Source of the DNA: Paucisalibacillus globulus DSM 18846
Lineage (GTDB): Bacteria > Bacillota > Bacilli > Bacillales > Amphibacillaceae
Reading direction: 5' to 3'
Assembly (NCBI RefSeq): GCF_000482485.1
Contig: NZ_AXVK01000030.1
Span: 1-64,000 of the forward strand
DNA length: 64,000 nt
Below, one piece after another: positions 8,190 to 16,297 of the stretch. Every line of letters starts with the position of its first letter. Position 1 is the stretch's first letter. The position numbers and the translations under genes were made by a program. A model generated the notes under the pieces. It was not told where the DNA came from and ran no database searches. It saw only the letters and a program-made list of their open reading frames with translations.

Positions 8190-8663
8190 TTATCCCTCCA
8201 AGTTAGGTTCAAACTCTTTTTCAGCAATCTTCTTTAATTCATTAGCTCTGTTAGCTAGAAATCTAGTCATATATTTCTCTAAAAATAACTTATCAGCAAT
8301 TTTTCCTAGTGGCCCCAGGGGTGACTTGTACTCAAATGTATCAACCATGAAAGTCCCGTCATTTTCTTCTAAAAACTCATGCGTATGGGTAAATGAATGA
8401 AAGACTCCAGTCACCATGACATCGATGAACATTATAGGCTCGTCCATGAAAATGACCTTAGCGGTTAGCTTTTGTTTAATCCCAAAATGAGTAGCTTGCC
8501 ACGTAACGATATCGCCTTCTTCTAATAATCCTTGCGTAATCCCTGCCACTGCTTTTTCCTTCGTATCGGTTGTCGTTTTTGTATGTACTTCAACATTTCT
8601 TGCAAGGTCAAAGCATATCCTTATCGGTGCATTGATTAATTGCTTATGGATGATAATAGGCAT
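8190..8663 (-). CDS. SRPBCC-family protein
   Basis: The 157-residue product fits the START/Bet v1-like SRPBCC fold: IIIHKQLINAPIRICFDLARN (strand 1 plus helices), GDIVTWQATHFGIKQKLTAKV, HTHEFLEENDGTFMVDTFEYKSPLGPLGKIADKLFLEKYMTRFLANRANELKKIAE (last strands and the long C-terminal helix). It probably binds a lipid-like or aromatic ligand in the cytosol. It is first in a two-gene unit with the GyrI-like protein, another ligand-binding fold, which suggests related small-molecule handling. ATG 8663 follows AAGGAGAATACA. Confidence 0.75.
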   Translation of the reverse strand: MPIIIHKQLINAPIRICFDLARNVEVHTKTTTDTKEKAVAGITQGLLEEGDIVTWQATHFGIKQKLTAKVIFMDEPIMFIDVMVTGVFHSFTHTHEFLEENDGTFMVDTFEYKSPLGPLGKIADKLFLEKYMTRFLANRANELKKIAEKEFEPNLEG

Positions 8664-8701
8664 TGTATTCTCCTTGTATCTTTTATTTGCTGCTCCAAAG
8701 T

Positions 8702-9289
8702 CTAACTATTATTTCTTGCCAGATCATAAAAAATCTCATACAGTATGAAATTAGTCATGAAGTCCCCATGAAGATTATGAAGTTGCCTATTTAAAGTCGA
8801 TCTTGACTTCGCTTTACCAGTTTGTATCTCAATGATAGATTCTTCTAAAATAAGTAAACTCCCGATACTATCTACTAAATACTGTCTTTGCTCACTTGTA
8901 TAATCCTCTCGAACAATAAGATCAAGCAACGTCTGTCTAACATTCCTAGTCTCAAATAATATGATATCCAAATCATCCATATCAAACTTAACGGTATCCT
9001 TGCTAACTATCCAATCTTGCTCAAACAATGGTAGTACATATTGTGTGCGGTCAATTGTATAATCCATTATTCCATCTTTCGAATAATTCTGCTCTAACTC
9101 TTCTTCAAACAAAGCTTTAAATTCATCTAAATCCTTTATGTATCCGTCAACCATCATAGGGTCTGGTGTATAAGCATAACTTTTATAAATACTAAAGTTC
9201 GAATACGGATAACACCAAGTCATAATTAAAATAAATATAGAAATAATGGCAACAACACTGATTAGACCCCTTTTGATACTCACCTTCAC
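8702..9289 (-). CDS. Hypothetical membrane-anchored protein
   Basis: The 195-residue protein begins with a basic stretch and a single hydrophobic helix (about residues 8-27, GLISVVAIISIFILIMTWCY) and continues as an acidic, helix-rich outer domain. No family is recognised. Translation probably begins at GTG 9289 behind GGAGGATTAATA. There is no lipobox, so an uncleaved anchor is more likely than a lipoprotein. Confidence 0.65.
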   Translation of the reverse strand: MKVSIKRGLISVVAIISIFILIMTWCYPYSNFSIYKSYAYTPDPMMVDGYIKDLDEFKALFEEELEQNYSKDGIMDYTIDRTQYVLPLFEQDWIVSKDTVKFDMDDLDIILFETRNVRQTLLDLIVREDYTSEQRQYLVDSIGSLLILEESIIEIQTGKAKSRSTLNRQLHNLHGDFMTNFILYEIFYDLARNNS

Positions 9290-9372
9290 TATTAATCCTC
9301 CAACATTAAAAATTCTACGTTATTTTTATCGCTTATCTCTGGTTCATGAATATAACTAAATGAGGTTTAATT

Positions 9373-9609
9373 TTATGCCATAAAAAACCCTTGGATAGAT
9401 ACAATTATCGCAAATAAGGACACAATTATACTTAACCAACCAGATCTTTTCTTCCCTTTTTGAAATTCTTCTATCCCTAAAACTAGCATCATTAACCCCA
9501 AGAATAGAATCATAACATGCCCATACTCAAAGTTTTGAGTAGTTAATCCATAAACAGCTAATCCCATCGTTACAATAGAAAATACAATCCGTAGAATTTT
9601 CAGCACCAT
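9373..9609 (-). CDS. DUF3953-type small membrane protein
   Basis: The 78-residue protein has the pattern of DUF3953 proteins of Bacillus: MVLKILRIVFSIVTMGLAVYGL, then MILFLGLMMLVLGIEEFQKGKK, then a third helix. Three membrane helices are predicted. The function is unknown. The start was set at ATG 9609 because AGGAGGG stands four to five bases upstream and the family begins here; a longer frame reaching 9759 overlaps the TPR gene and lacks a ribosome site. Confidence 0.75.
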   Translation of the reverse strand: MVLKILRIVFSIVTMGLAVYGLTTQNFEYGHVMILFLGLMMLVLGIEEFQKGKKRSGWLSIIVSLFAIIVSIQGFFMA

Positions 9610-9685
9610 AATACCCTCCTGTTGGAGATTTTTTATACTCATCATTGGAGAACTACGACACTTTAGGCACCCTTTAGCCACTATG

Positions 9686-10573
9686 TTAGTAAAAAGGATG
9701 GTTATGCTGCTTGCAACCAAACAAGTAGCAGCCTCCTTCAATGTAAAAATCAATTTCAATCAGTGGTACAAAGCCTGATTTTAATTTTTCAGGAAGGCCC
9801 CTTACTTGTTGTAGCTGTTCTTCTAAATCCTGAATCAGTTCCGTACGTTCTTCTTCCGTCCAATCCTCTTCACTTTGTACTTCTTCCAACTCTTCTTCTA
9901 TTTGCCGTAAAGTTTGCTCCTGAATTCCTATTAGTTGCTCTTCAAATCCTAATTGATATAGGACATAGCCAAAACGTTCTACTGGATAAGGAGAGGATAT
10001 CGTCGTATCCCATTCCTTTTCATAGCACTCCTTAGCCTTTATGAATTCCCCCATTTCAATCCATAAATCAGCCGCTTCCATCCAACCAACAAAATCATCT
10101 TGTTTTTCATCCCATTGAAGTAATAATTCCTTGGCCATAGCATCCCCAGCTTGAATCAGACAATAGACTTCAAGCATTTGCACATAGCTAGATGGTCTAG
10201 CAATTTCATGAAAACATTGTGCAGCCTTTTTCCACTCTTTTTTCCTCACATGAAGAACTCCTAGATTATGTAGGACATTAGGAATGCGGTCCATTTCTAA
10301 AACACTGTATAGAAGTGGTTCTGCTTTATCTAAATCATTCTTCCTCATATAGACTTCCGCTAATAGAGCATACGGAAAAGGATGCTCTGGTACTAGTTTT
10401 ACAGATTCTTCTGCTAACGTAAGACCCGCATCCAAATCCTCTTCTTCGTTTACAAACATCCATGCTAAATTATGGAGATTTTCAATCGAACGATTCTGTT
10501 TCACTAAGTCTTCCATTCGTTGTAAAGCCTGATCATACTCATTTGAATTTAAAAAATCTAATGCTTGTTTCAC
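9686..10573 (-). CDS. Tetratricopeptide-repeat protein with Cys/His tail
   Basis: The 295-residue soluble protein contains four to five TPR helix pairs over residues 1-200 (for example NLHNLAWMFVNEEEDLDAGLTLAEESVKLVPEHPFPYALLAEVYMRKNDLDKAEPLL), an acidic coiled segment at about 225-265 (EEELEEVQSEEDWTEEE) and a short C-terminal tail GCYLFGCKQHNHP that could bind a metal through two Cys and two His. TPR proteins act as protein-docking scaffolds; the partner is unknown. The start is GTG 10573, after AGGAGATACACGGA. Confidence 0.75.
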   Translation of the reverse strand: MKQALDFLNSNEYDQALQRMEDLVKQNRSIENLHNLAWMFVNEEEDLDAGLTLAEESVKLVPEHPFPYALLAEVYMRKNDLDKAEPLLYSVLEMDRIPNVLHNLGVLHVRKKEWKKAAQCFHEIARPSSYVQMLEVYCLIQAGDAMAKELLLQWDEKQDDFVGWMEAADLWIEMGEFIKAKECYEKEWDTTISSPYPVERFGYVLYQLGFEEQLIGIQEQTLRQIEEELEEVQSEEDWTEEERTELIQDLEEQLQQVRGLPEKLKSGFVPLIEIDFYIEGGCYLFGCKQHNHPFY

Positions 10574-10599
10574 TCCGTGTATCTCCTTGAATTTCTCTT

Positions 10600-10983
10600 C
10601 TATTTCTTTAAACTATCCAACAATACATAACCAAAAATAATCCCAGCAATTGTCGTCATTGTCGGACCACCAATTAAAATTATTTCTGGTATTCGAATCT
10701 TTCCTTCACCCATTGTGTATGGAATAATGGACATCACTACAATGTATAAGGATGGTAATCCAACTACAACAAACTTTATCCAATCGAATGTCCATTGCTT
10801 TCTTTCTTTTATTTCCATAATGAACAAAGGTAATCTTAGTAACAGTCCGATCACTACAGGGAATACCGCAACAAAGATAGTAATTGGAACAATATTAAAT
10901 TCCATGTTACTTACTTCTGCTAAATGTAAACGATATTTCATTCCAAAATACAAAACCAACCCGATGCCAATTGTCCAAAACAA
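10600..10983 (-). CDS. Hypothetical membrane protein with an uncertain, possibly ATT, start
   Basis: The product of about 127 residues has three to four hydrophobic helices and is not assigned to a family. The start is unusual. TTG at 10983 has no ribosome site at the right distance. The only good site is GGAGGG at 11011-11016, and the in-frame codon six bases after it is ATT (11002-11004), directly after an in-frame TAG. Using ATT adds RKFLYYL and yields a normal basic membrane N-terminus. The conservative coordinates start at TTG. It stands just before the TPR gene on the same strand. Confidence 0.6.
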   Translation of the reverse strand: MFWTIGIGLVLYFGMKYRLHLAEVSNMEFNIVPITIFVAVFPVVIGLLLRLPLFIMEIKERKQWTFDWIKFVVVGLPSLYIVVMSIIPYTMGEGKIRIPEIILIGGPTMTTIAGIIFGYVLLDSLKK

Positions 10984-11025
10984 ATAATAGAGAAATTTTC
11001 TAATCTAGATCCCCTCCAATTAATG

Positions 11026-11205
11026 TTAAAGAGCTAGAAAAACAGACCAAATAATCGAAAGCACAATAAATCCAAACATAATCGCAGTGAAGAACGTTTG
11101 ATTATGCACATCCTGGCCTTTAACAATTTTCTTGCCAATAGAAACACAATTGATGAAGAAGATAATTGCAATGATTGGCGAAATATAAAAGAAAACCCAT
11201 TCCAT
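11026..11205 (-). CDS. Hypothetical small membrane protein
   Basis: The 59-residue protein has two hydrophobic helices (MEWVFFYISPIIAIIFFI and the C-terminal AIMFGFIVLSIIWSVFLAL) joined by a polar KKIVKGQDVHNQ loop. ATG 11205 was chosen because GGAGGA stands eight bases upstream; an earlier ATG at 11220 overlaps that ribosome site. It precedes another small membrane protein gene on the same strand. Confidence 0.55.
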   Translation of the reverse strand: MEWVFFYISPIIAIIFFINCVSIGKKIVKGQDVHNQTFFTAIMFGFIVLSIIWSVFLAL

Positions 11206-11326
11206 TATTGCTTCCTCCATTTAATAACGTTCTCACTAAATATATGTATGTGTACTTTTATACAATTAGGAAAGAAAAATCTATATAAGTGATTTCTACC
11301 CGTTCTACTTAGCTCGGTTTTCCCTT

Positions 11327-11803
11327 TTAAGGCCTCGACTGATACGGAATGTGAGTTATAAATTCATTTAATTTTATATCATAGAACGCTTCAATATCAT
11401 CCATTAGCTTTTGTTCCAAATTAATAAATTCAGTTATAATATAATCCAAATCAAAGACATAATCATTATCCACTTCTGCCCAGATTGATTTAAGCCTCGC
11501 CTTATTAGAGAATGGTACTAATGAAAGAATAGCCCCATCATCGTACTCATCATATTCAATCGTATAATAGCGGAATTGCGGTACATTATTCTCTGTAAAC
11601 TTTTCCTTCCACCTAAAAAGTGATTTATAAAACTCTAAGATAGGAAGTTCTGCCTGAAAATATATCTTTTCATTAATATAAATAGAAAATAAGGCATCTA
11701 CAGCTAATATGGCTGGTACATCTCTACTTTTCTTATTTGAGAAAATTGCTTTATCACTAGTAAACTTGTATTCGAAATGAATTGTATGTAAGTTGTGATC
11801 CAT
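11327..11803 (-). CDS. Hypothetical cytosolic protein
   Basis: The 158-residue product is soluble, mixed alpha/beta and rich in aromatic and acidic residues (YYTIEYDEYDDGAILSLVPF). No signal peptide, membrane helix or known motif is seen. It looks like the kind of conserved orphan often found in Bacillaceae; a role cannot be given. Start ATG 11803 lies after AAAAAGGATTG with longer than usual spacing. Confidence 0.6.
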   Translation of the reverse strand: MDHNLHTIHFEYKFTSDKAIFSNKKSRDVPAILAVDALFSIYINEKIYFQAELPILEFYKSLFRWKEKFTENNVPQFRYYTIEYDEYDDGAILSLVPFSNKARLKSIWAEVDNDYVFDLDYIITEFINLEQKLMDDIEAFYDIKLNEFITHIPYQSRP

Positions 11804-11822
11804 GTAAATATTTCAATCCTTT

Positions 11823-12239
11823 TTATTTATTTTTGTTAATCAAGATTTTCTCCAACGCTTTAGCCTCATCTAAAAACCCATATCCTTCATTTTCATTGTT
11901 ACTAATGATCGTGGCAGTCCCATCCCCATTAAACCAAATTCTATATTCATATAGTCTTTCCGGCATATTTTCTTCTATAAAATAAAATAATGTAACAAAA
12001 ACATCCTCTTTTCTAGCCATATCTGCTATAGTATTAGGTTCCCATTTTATCTTTTGAAAAACGTTTTTTATTGTGTTCAGTGTTTCTTCATCTTGAATGA
12101 TTTTTTCCTCCACGTATATCTCTTGATCATCAGCCACTTGGACATCTACTCTGGTCAACTTTTCAGATGCTTGCTCAGAACATGCAGAAAGACAGATGGA
12201 AAGAAATAAAATAAGTGAGAATATCATTATTTTCTTCAT
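11823..12239 (-). CDS. Putative lipoprotein
   Basis: The 138-residue protein starts MKKIMIFSLILFLSICLSACSEQ, a short signal peptide with the lipobox LSAC, so Cys at about residue 20 would be lipidated after cleavage by signal peptidase II and the protein anchored to the outer face of the membrane. The mature part of about 118 residues is acidic and not recognised. ATG 12239 was preferred over 12245 because the CGGGGG ribosome site then has normal spacing. Confidence 0.75.
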   Translation of the reverse strand: MKKIMIFSLILFLSICLSACSEQASEKLTRVDVQVADDQEIYVEEKIIQDEETLNTIKNVFQKIKWEPNTIADMARKEDVFVTLFYFIEENMPERLYEYRIWFNGDGTATIISNNENEGYGFLDEAKALEKILINKNK

Positions 12240-12261
12240 AATCATCCCCCGATATCAAACA

Positions 12262-13023
12262 TCAATTCTTATCAGCAACAGCTTCAAAGGTAATGATTTC
12301 ATTTGTCTTTGTCGGATATTCTCCGTATTGATAATCTGCTGATATCGTTATATCCACAAATCCGACTTGTTCCAAAATCAGTTTAAACTCTTCAACACCA
12401 TACCAACGAAGTGGAAAGCGTTCTAATTCCGTTTGGATTAATTCCCCATTACGCCATTTCTCATATCGATGATGCGAGACGGTGTGTTGGTTAATATGGT
12501 CAACCTCAACCACCTTGCTTTCTAGTGTAAGAATGTTGCCATTTTCAGTTTCCCAAGTTCTTGTTGAAACTTTTTCCGTCGAATAATCAGTTTGTAAAAA
12601 TATATCTACAATCAATCTTCCCCCATTAGTCAGTTGGTTAAAGAAATTCTTTAATGCTTTAATAGAATCTGCTCTTCTATATAGGAGTAAGAATGATCCA
12701 GTTGGTATAATAATAGCATCATATTTATCTTCTAAAGAAACGGACTCCATTTCACCTATAAATAGTTTAGGATTTAATCCTCTATTTTCACAATTTTGAC
12801 GGCATATCGACAACATTTCTTCTGATACATCAAAGCCATCAACCTTCAAACCTTTCTCCAAAAGTGGAATTAGAATACGCCCTGTTCCAACTGCTGGCTC
12901 TAAAATACGCCCCTGACAATCCGCTAATCTAGATTGATAGAATTCAACATCTCCAAAGGATAGACCCACATATTTATCTAAGTCATATACTTCCGATGAA
13001 AGATTACTATAATATCCCAGCAT
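12262..13023 (-). CDS. Class I SAM-dependent methyltransferase
   Basis: The 253-residue protein has the Rossmann-like methyltransferase core: motif I ILEPAVGTGRILIPLL (about residues 40-55) binding S-adenosylmethionine, the acidic end of strand 2 (VDGFDVS), then YDAIIIPTGSFLLL as motif IV. C-terminal strands (WRNGELIQTELERFPLRWYGVEEFKLILEQVGF) match the family of small-molecule methyltransferases. The substrate is unknown. ATG 13023 follows AGGGAGATAAGCGT. A GNAT gene lies 17 bp upstream, so the pair is probably one unit. Confidence 0.88.
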   Translation of the reverse strand: MLGYYSNLSSEVYDLDKYVGLSFGDVEFYQSRLADCQGRILEPAVGTGRILIPLLEKGLKVDGFDVSEEMLSICRQNCENRGLNPKLFIGEMESVSLEDKYDAIIIPTGSFLLLYRRADSIKALKNFFNQLTNGGRLIVDIFLQTDYSTEKVSTRTWETENGNILTLESKVVEVDHINQHTVSHHRYEKWRNGELIQTELERFPLRWYGVEEFKLILEQVGFVDITISADYQYGEYPTKTNEIITFEAVADKN

Positions 13024-13040
13024 ACGCTTATCTCCCTTAC

Positions 13041-13496
13041 TTACAGCTTTATATGAAACACAATTTCATCTGCCGCTACTTCGCCTGTTTTAGCAAAACC
13101 AACATTCTCATATAATTTTATTGCAACGTCATTTTCAGGTTCTGTTGCTAGTCGTAAATCGATATTTCCATAGCTAGTTTGAAAGTAATCGAGGAACTTT
13201 TTCAGCGCAGCCTTTCCGTAACCTTTATTCTGATACGCCTTATCTATCATAAATCTCTCTAACCACCATGAATCTAAGGGATAATCCGCATCAGCGGGAT
13301 AGAAGGTGTACATAAGGAAACCGATTATTGTTTCACCATCATAAATTCCCAAAGGATATCTTTCCCCCTCTTCGTATTTATCCTCAAGCAATGACCACCA
13401 GTTTGGTGCGACAAAATCTTCCTGTTCTTTATGAACAGTCAATTCTACACACGCTTCATAGTTATTTTTATCAATCTTTTTAAATTCCAGTTGCAT
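13041..13496 (-). CDS. GNAT-family N-acetyltransferase
   Basis: The 151-residue product has the acetyl-CoA site LERFMIDKAYQNKGYGKAALKKFLDYF (Q-x-x-GYG loop) and the C-terminal LYENVGFAKTGE typical of GNAT enzymes such as spermidine or diamine acetyltransferases (GVYDGETIIGFLMY-like strand). The acceptor is not known. ATG 13496 was chosen because AGGGGG lies six bases upstream; two earlier ATGs overlap that site. It is followed closely by the methyltransferase gene. Confidence 0.85.
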   Translation of the reverse strand: MQLEFKKIDKNNYEACVELTVHKEQEDFVAPNWWSLLEDKYEEGERYPLGIYDGETIIGFLMYTFYPADADYPLDSWWLERFMIDKAYQNKGYGKAALKKFLDYFQTSYGNIDLRLATEPENDVAIKLYENVGFAKTGEVAADEIVFHIKL

Positions 13497-13572
13497 ATTC
13501 ATCCCCCTCATAATACAAAGAAAGTCCGATTTTCATATAATTTTCTTACCTATCCGAGTTCTAATTAGAAAA

Positions 13573-13785
13573 CTATGCTTTTCCAATCAACTTCTTAAAT
13601 TCCTTTCTTGCCTTAACTTCAAAGTGAGTGAAAACAAAGAGAAGAACTAGCCCTAAAGCTAACAATACATATCCAAAAAAGTAATGTTCATTAAAATTTA
13701 ATATAAGACCAATCGAAATTACTAGCGCATTTAAAAGCCGCATAAGAAAATACTTAAGTTCCATCCGAAACCGTCTCGTACTCAT
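13573..13785 (-). CDS. Hypothetical small membrane protein
   Basis: The product of about 70 residues has two hydrophobic helices (FLMRLLNALVISIGLILNF and FFGYVLLALGLVLLFVFTHF) and basic ends. It overlaps the end of the gene before it (stop at 13754). Two starts are possible: ATG 13785 behind AGGTGGAAGGA, or ATG 13764, whose codon overlaps the previous stop. No family is recognised. Confidence 0.5.
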   Translation of the reverse strand: MSTRRFRMELKYFLMRLLNALVISIGLILNFNEHYFFGYVLLALGLVLLFVFTHFEVKARKEFKKLIGKA

Positions 13786-14326
13786 GTATTCCTTCCACCT
13801 CACATCTAATTTGGTAAAACTTTCGTATTAACGAATGAACTTCCTGATTAACAGCTAATTTTTCTATTCTTCTCTTTCCTAATCTTCTATCAAACATGGA
13901 ATAGGCCTTGATAATGACATTTTCAGATGTCATTGCCTCTTCAATGGATAAAGTGGCATATTTCATGAACGATTCATAGAAATGAAAGCTTTCAAAAATA
14001 TTTTGGTTAACCAACGTTGTTTCCACTTCATCAGAAGCTTTTATTAACTCTTCCCTTTCCACTGAGTTAAACATGTTTTCCCAGTTTTCGTCATAGGGTA
14101 TGGATGTTAACTTTTTATTCTCTTTCGTTTGCTTATATAACTTTTCATATTGAGTAGTATAAGTCACATCGGAGGCAGTAATGATTTCCTTTTTGTCAAA
14201 AATAATCCACACTCTACCTGGACTATCATGAAATTTACGGTATACTGTAGCATGAATTTGTATCCTTCCTTTTAACTTGTCACATAGAAAACCTTCTAGT
14301 GTTGTTTTTGTCTTACTCCATTGCAA
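13754..14326 (-). CDS. Hypothetical cytosolic protein
   Basis: The 190-residue product is soluble and helix-rich with alternating Lys and Glu runs; no signal peptide, membrane helix or known motif is visible. It starts at TTG 14326 behind a GGTGATTAA site. The last bases overlap the small membrane protein gene, so the two are translationally linked. Confidence 0.6.
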   Translation of the reverse strand: MQWSKTKTTLEGFLCDKLKGRIQIHATVYRKFHDSPGRVWIIFDKKEIITASDVTYTTQYEKLYKQTKENKKLTSIPYDENWENMFNSVEREELIKASDEVETTLVNQNIFESFHFYESFMKYATLSIEEAMTSENVIIKAYSMFDRRLGKRRIEKLAVNQEVHSLIRKFYQIRCEVEGIHEYETVSDGT

Positions 14327-14369
14327 TATTAATCACCATCTCTATTCACGTTTTCTAACTATTAATCAA

Positions 14370-14801
14370 CTACATTCTCTCCAAAATTAAATAATCCTTT
14401 GTCTTTCTGATAGAAATATTATTTTTTTCAGCAAAATCCAATAGATGCCCATATGCCTCTGAATTGTCGATGACAGCTAATCGAATACTTACTCCATTGT
14501 TTAATCCTATTTTCGCCGCTTTCTTAGCCCAACCAATCCGGAAGAATTTAATCTCACTAATTTCTTTAGGATAAACGTTTCTATTAATGAGGGATAGATT
14601 CAGAAATGAAACTTGATGAGTAAGATAATCATCCTGTATTTTAATTCTAAAACGAATAGTAACAAGTCCGATTGCCAATATCAATACTACTAAAAATGCT
14701 GGGATTGATGGTCCAAATTGTTCAGCTAATACAATCCAAAAGATAACTTAAAAGAAAGTTATGAACCAATTTAATCTGACAGGTCTAATGTGATAGCTCA
14801 A
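14370..14801 (-). pseudogene. PH-like membrane protein gene with an in-frame ochre stop at codon 18
   Basis: A TTG at 14799-14801, behind an AGAGGAGA ribosome site, opens a frame that reads SYHIRPVRLNWFITFF, then TAA at 14748-14750, then VIFWIVLAEQFGPSIPAFLVVLILAIGLV and on to the stop at 14370 without another break (144 codons). The two membrane helices around the stop plus the C-terminal beta-rich domain resemble the small Bacillus proteins with a PH-like domain (IKIQDDYLTHQVSFLNLSL...YPKEISEIKFFRIGW). The stop cuts the first helix, so a full product needs readthrough. TTA to TAA or CAA to TAA would each explain it. Confidence 0.7.
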
Positions 14802-14971
14802 TCTATTTCTCCTCTCTTTATATTTTACGTTGATTATGTTTTTTAGGTTTCACTTACTAAAAAGTGATCCTTCAAGACTACAATCACCTAATTTCTAGAC
14901 TTTTTCTGGTATCATGAAGACATAGTGGATACAATACATTCAAACCACCTTATACATGGAGGGATTTCAAA

Positions 14972-15094
14972 ATGGAAAATGAAAAAGCAGACCGATTGAA
15001 AGTAATGCTGGAAAAAGCATTACAACCTATCGTTGAACGTCTAGACCGTATTGAAAAAGAATTAAAGGAAATAAAAGAAACAAACGAAAAGTAA
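14972..15094 (+). CDS. Small coiled-coil protein (40 residues)
   Basis: A strong ribosome site (GGAGGGATTTCAAA) precedes ATG 14972 and a 40-residue frame rich in Glu, Lys and Leu (LEKALQPIVERLDRIEKEL), with heptad spacing typical of a coiled coil. It is too short for most gene finders, but the ribosome site, the coding-like composition and a terminator directly after it argue that it is real. The function is unknown; such peptides often form oligomers or bind a partner protein. Confidence 0.65.
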   Translation: MENEKADRLKVMLEKALQPIVERLDRIEKELKEIKETNEK

Positions 15095-15116
15095 TGGTAT
15101 GTCTCCAATGGAAACA

Positions 15117-15146
15117 GGTAGGATTTCTTACGTCCTATCTTTTTTT
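15117..15146 (+). terminator. Terminator after the coiled-coil gene
   Basis: GGTAGGA and TCCTATC form a 7-bp stem (one G-T pair) with an 8-nt loop followed by seven T. It reaches into the 3' end of the converging Nudix gene. Confidence 0.65.
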
Positions 15147-15601
15147 ACATTGGCTATTTCTTTATAATTTTTAATAAAGTAATTTACCGTATCCCGATGG
15201 GTTAGTATTTCTGCTGCTTCATCCATATCTAAGAAGATAATCTGACTGATTTCACTATCAATTGACCGAAGCGAATTTATATCTCCAAAAAACTTCACAA
15301 GAAACATGGTTGTTTCCTGGCTCTTAAAGCCAATCTGATTACTAATTTTATCCGGAAAATCAAAGCATATTTTTTCCTTTAATACTTTAATAATCTTAAA
15401 TTCAATTGAACCCGTTTCTTCCTGCAATTCTCGTAATATAGAATGCTGCAAATCTTGATCTTCTTCCTCTACTCCGCCTTTTACAAAATCCCATTCCCCT
15501 TCAATGGTTTGTTTTCCTTTTCCCGTATTGATATTGGTTTTATGTACAATTAATAATTTATCTCCTTGATAAACGATTGCTCCTACAGCTTTTCTAATCA
15601 T
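15128..15601 (-). CDS. Nudix hydrolase
   Basis: The 157-residue protein carries a Nudix box, GGVEEEDQDLQHSILRELQEETGS (G-x5-E-x7-REUxEExGU, about residues 42-65), which binds the metal that cleaves a nucleoside diphosphate linked to another group. The substrate cannot be told. ATG 15601 follows AAGGAGAAAGCG. It lies 16 bp after a second Nudix gene on the same strand, so the two are probably co-transcribed. Confidence 0.88.
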   Translation of the reverse strand: MIRKAVGAIVYQGDKLLIVHKTNINTGKGKQTIEGEWDFVKGGVEEEDQDLQHSILRELQEETGSIEFKIIKVLKEKICFDFPDKISNQIGFKSQETTMFLVKFFGDINSLRSIDSEISQIIFLDMDEAAEILTHRDTVNYFIKNYKEIANVKKDRT

Positions 15602-15617
15602 TACGCTTTCTCCTTCT

Positions 15618-16196
15618 TCATAACGGTAAAAATTCTTTCACATTATGGCGAAATATATCCTCTCTTAGCAATCTCGATAAAAATAGTAATTGTGGGAATG
15701 GCTGCAACACTAAATTCTTATTCATTTCAGACTTAATAATCGATAATCCATTATTTCTTTCAAAATCATTCAGAGTAAGTTTGTTGCAGCATAGTTTATG
15801 AATATCTTGGGGTGAAAGTAATAGAAGCCCTTTTGTTTCTGCAGCCGGTCTAGGAGCTGTATCTGTATAGGAAAGGTACATAACTGTTTCCGCAGTACCT
15901 TCTCTTCCTTTTATTAGAATAGGCCTAATTGGATCTTTCATTAATACGTCAATTGGCTCATCGTCCCATTCAAGAATGTGGTACGTTTTTAATGCGTCCA
16001 ATATATTAATGTGTACTCCTGCTTCCTCTAATACCTCCCGCTTAGCTGTTTCTATAGCTGTTTCACTTTTTTCTCTATGTCCACCTAGTCTCACTATTCC
16101 CAGTACGTTACCGGCTTTGTTCGGACCAACCTGAAACACAAATCGACCTTGATATAATACATAAGCACCCGAGGTTCTGAAGTTTACTAGTTTCAT
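15618..16196 (-). CDS. Nudix hydrolase
   Basis: The 192-residue protein has a Nudix box RLGGHREKSETAIETAKREVLEEAGVHI (about residues 33-60). It has a C-terminal extension of about 90 residues beyond the fold with a basic, helix-rich end, longer than the common small Nudix enzymes. ATG 16196 was chosen for the AGGAGAG site eight bases upstream; an earlier ATG at 16220 has none. It is the first gene of a Nudix pair. Confidence 0.85.
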   Translation of the reverse strand: MKLVNFRTSGAYVLYQGRFVFQVGPNKAGNVLGIVRLGGHREKSETAIETAKREVLEEAGVHINILDALKTYHILEWDDEPIDVLMKDPIRPILIKGREGTAETVMYLSYTDTAPRPAAETKGLLLLSPQDIHKLCCNKLTLNDFERNNGLSIIKSEMNKNLVLQPFPQLLFLSRLLREDIFRHNVKEFLPL

Positions 16197-16297
16197 TGGT
16201 AATTCTCTCCTAAATTTCATTCACGTTTAGCTGTTACTCGGAAAGTAACTTACATATTATGTTAGCATAATATTCCAAATACTCATATTAAAAATTA

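Noticed and set aside
8086-8400. Plus-strand frame over the GyrI-like and SRPBCC genes
   Set aside because: No ribosome site, unlikely composition, and both opposite genes are supported by domains and coupled starts.
9610-9759. Fifty extra residues on the DUF3953 protein
   Set aside because: They overlap the end of the TPR gene and the family starts at ATG 9609, which has an AGGAGGG site.
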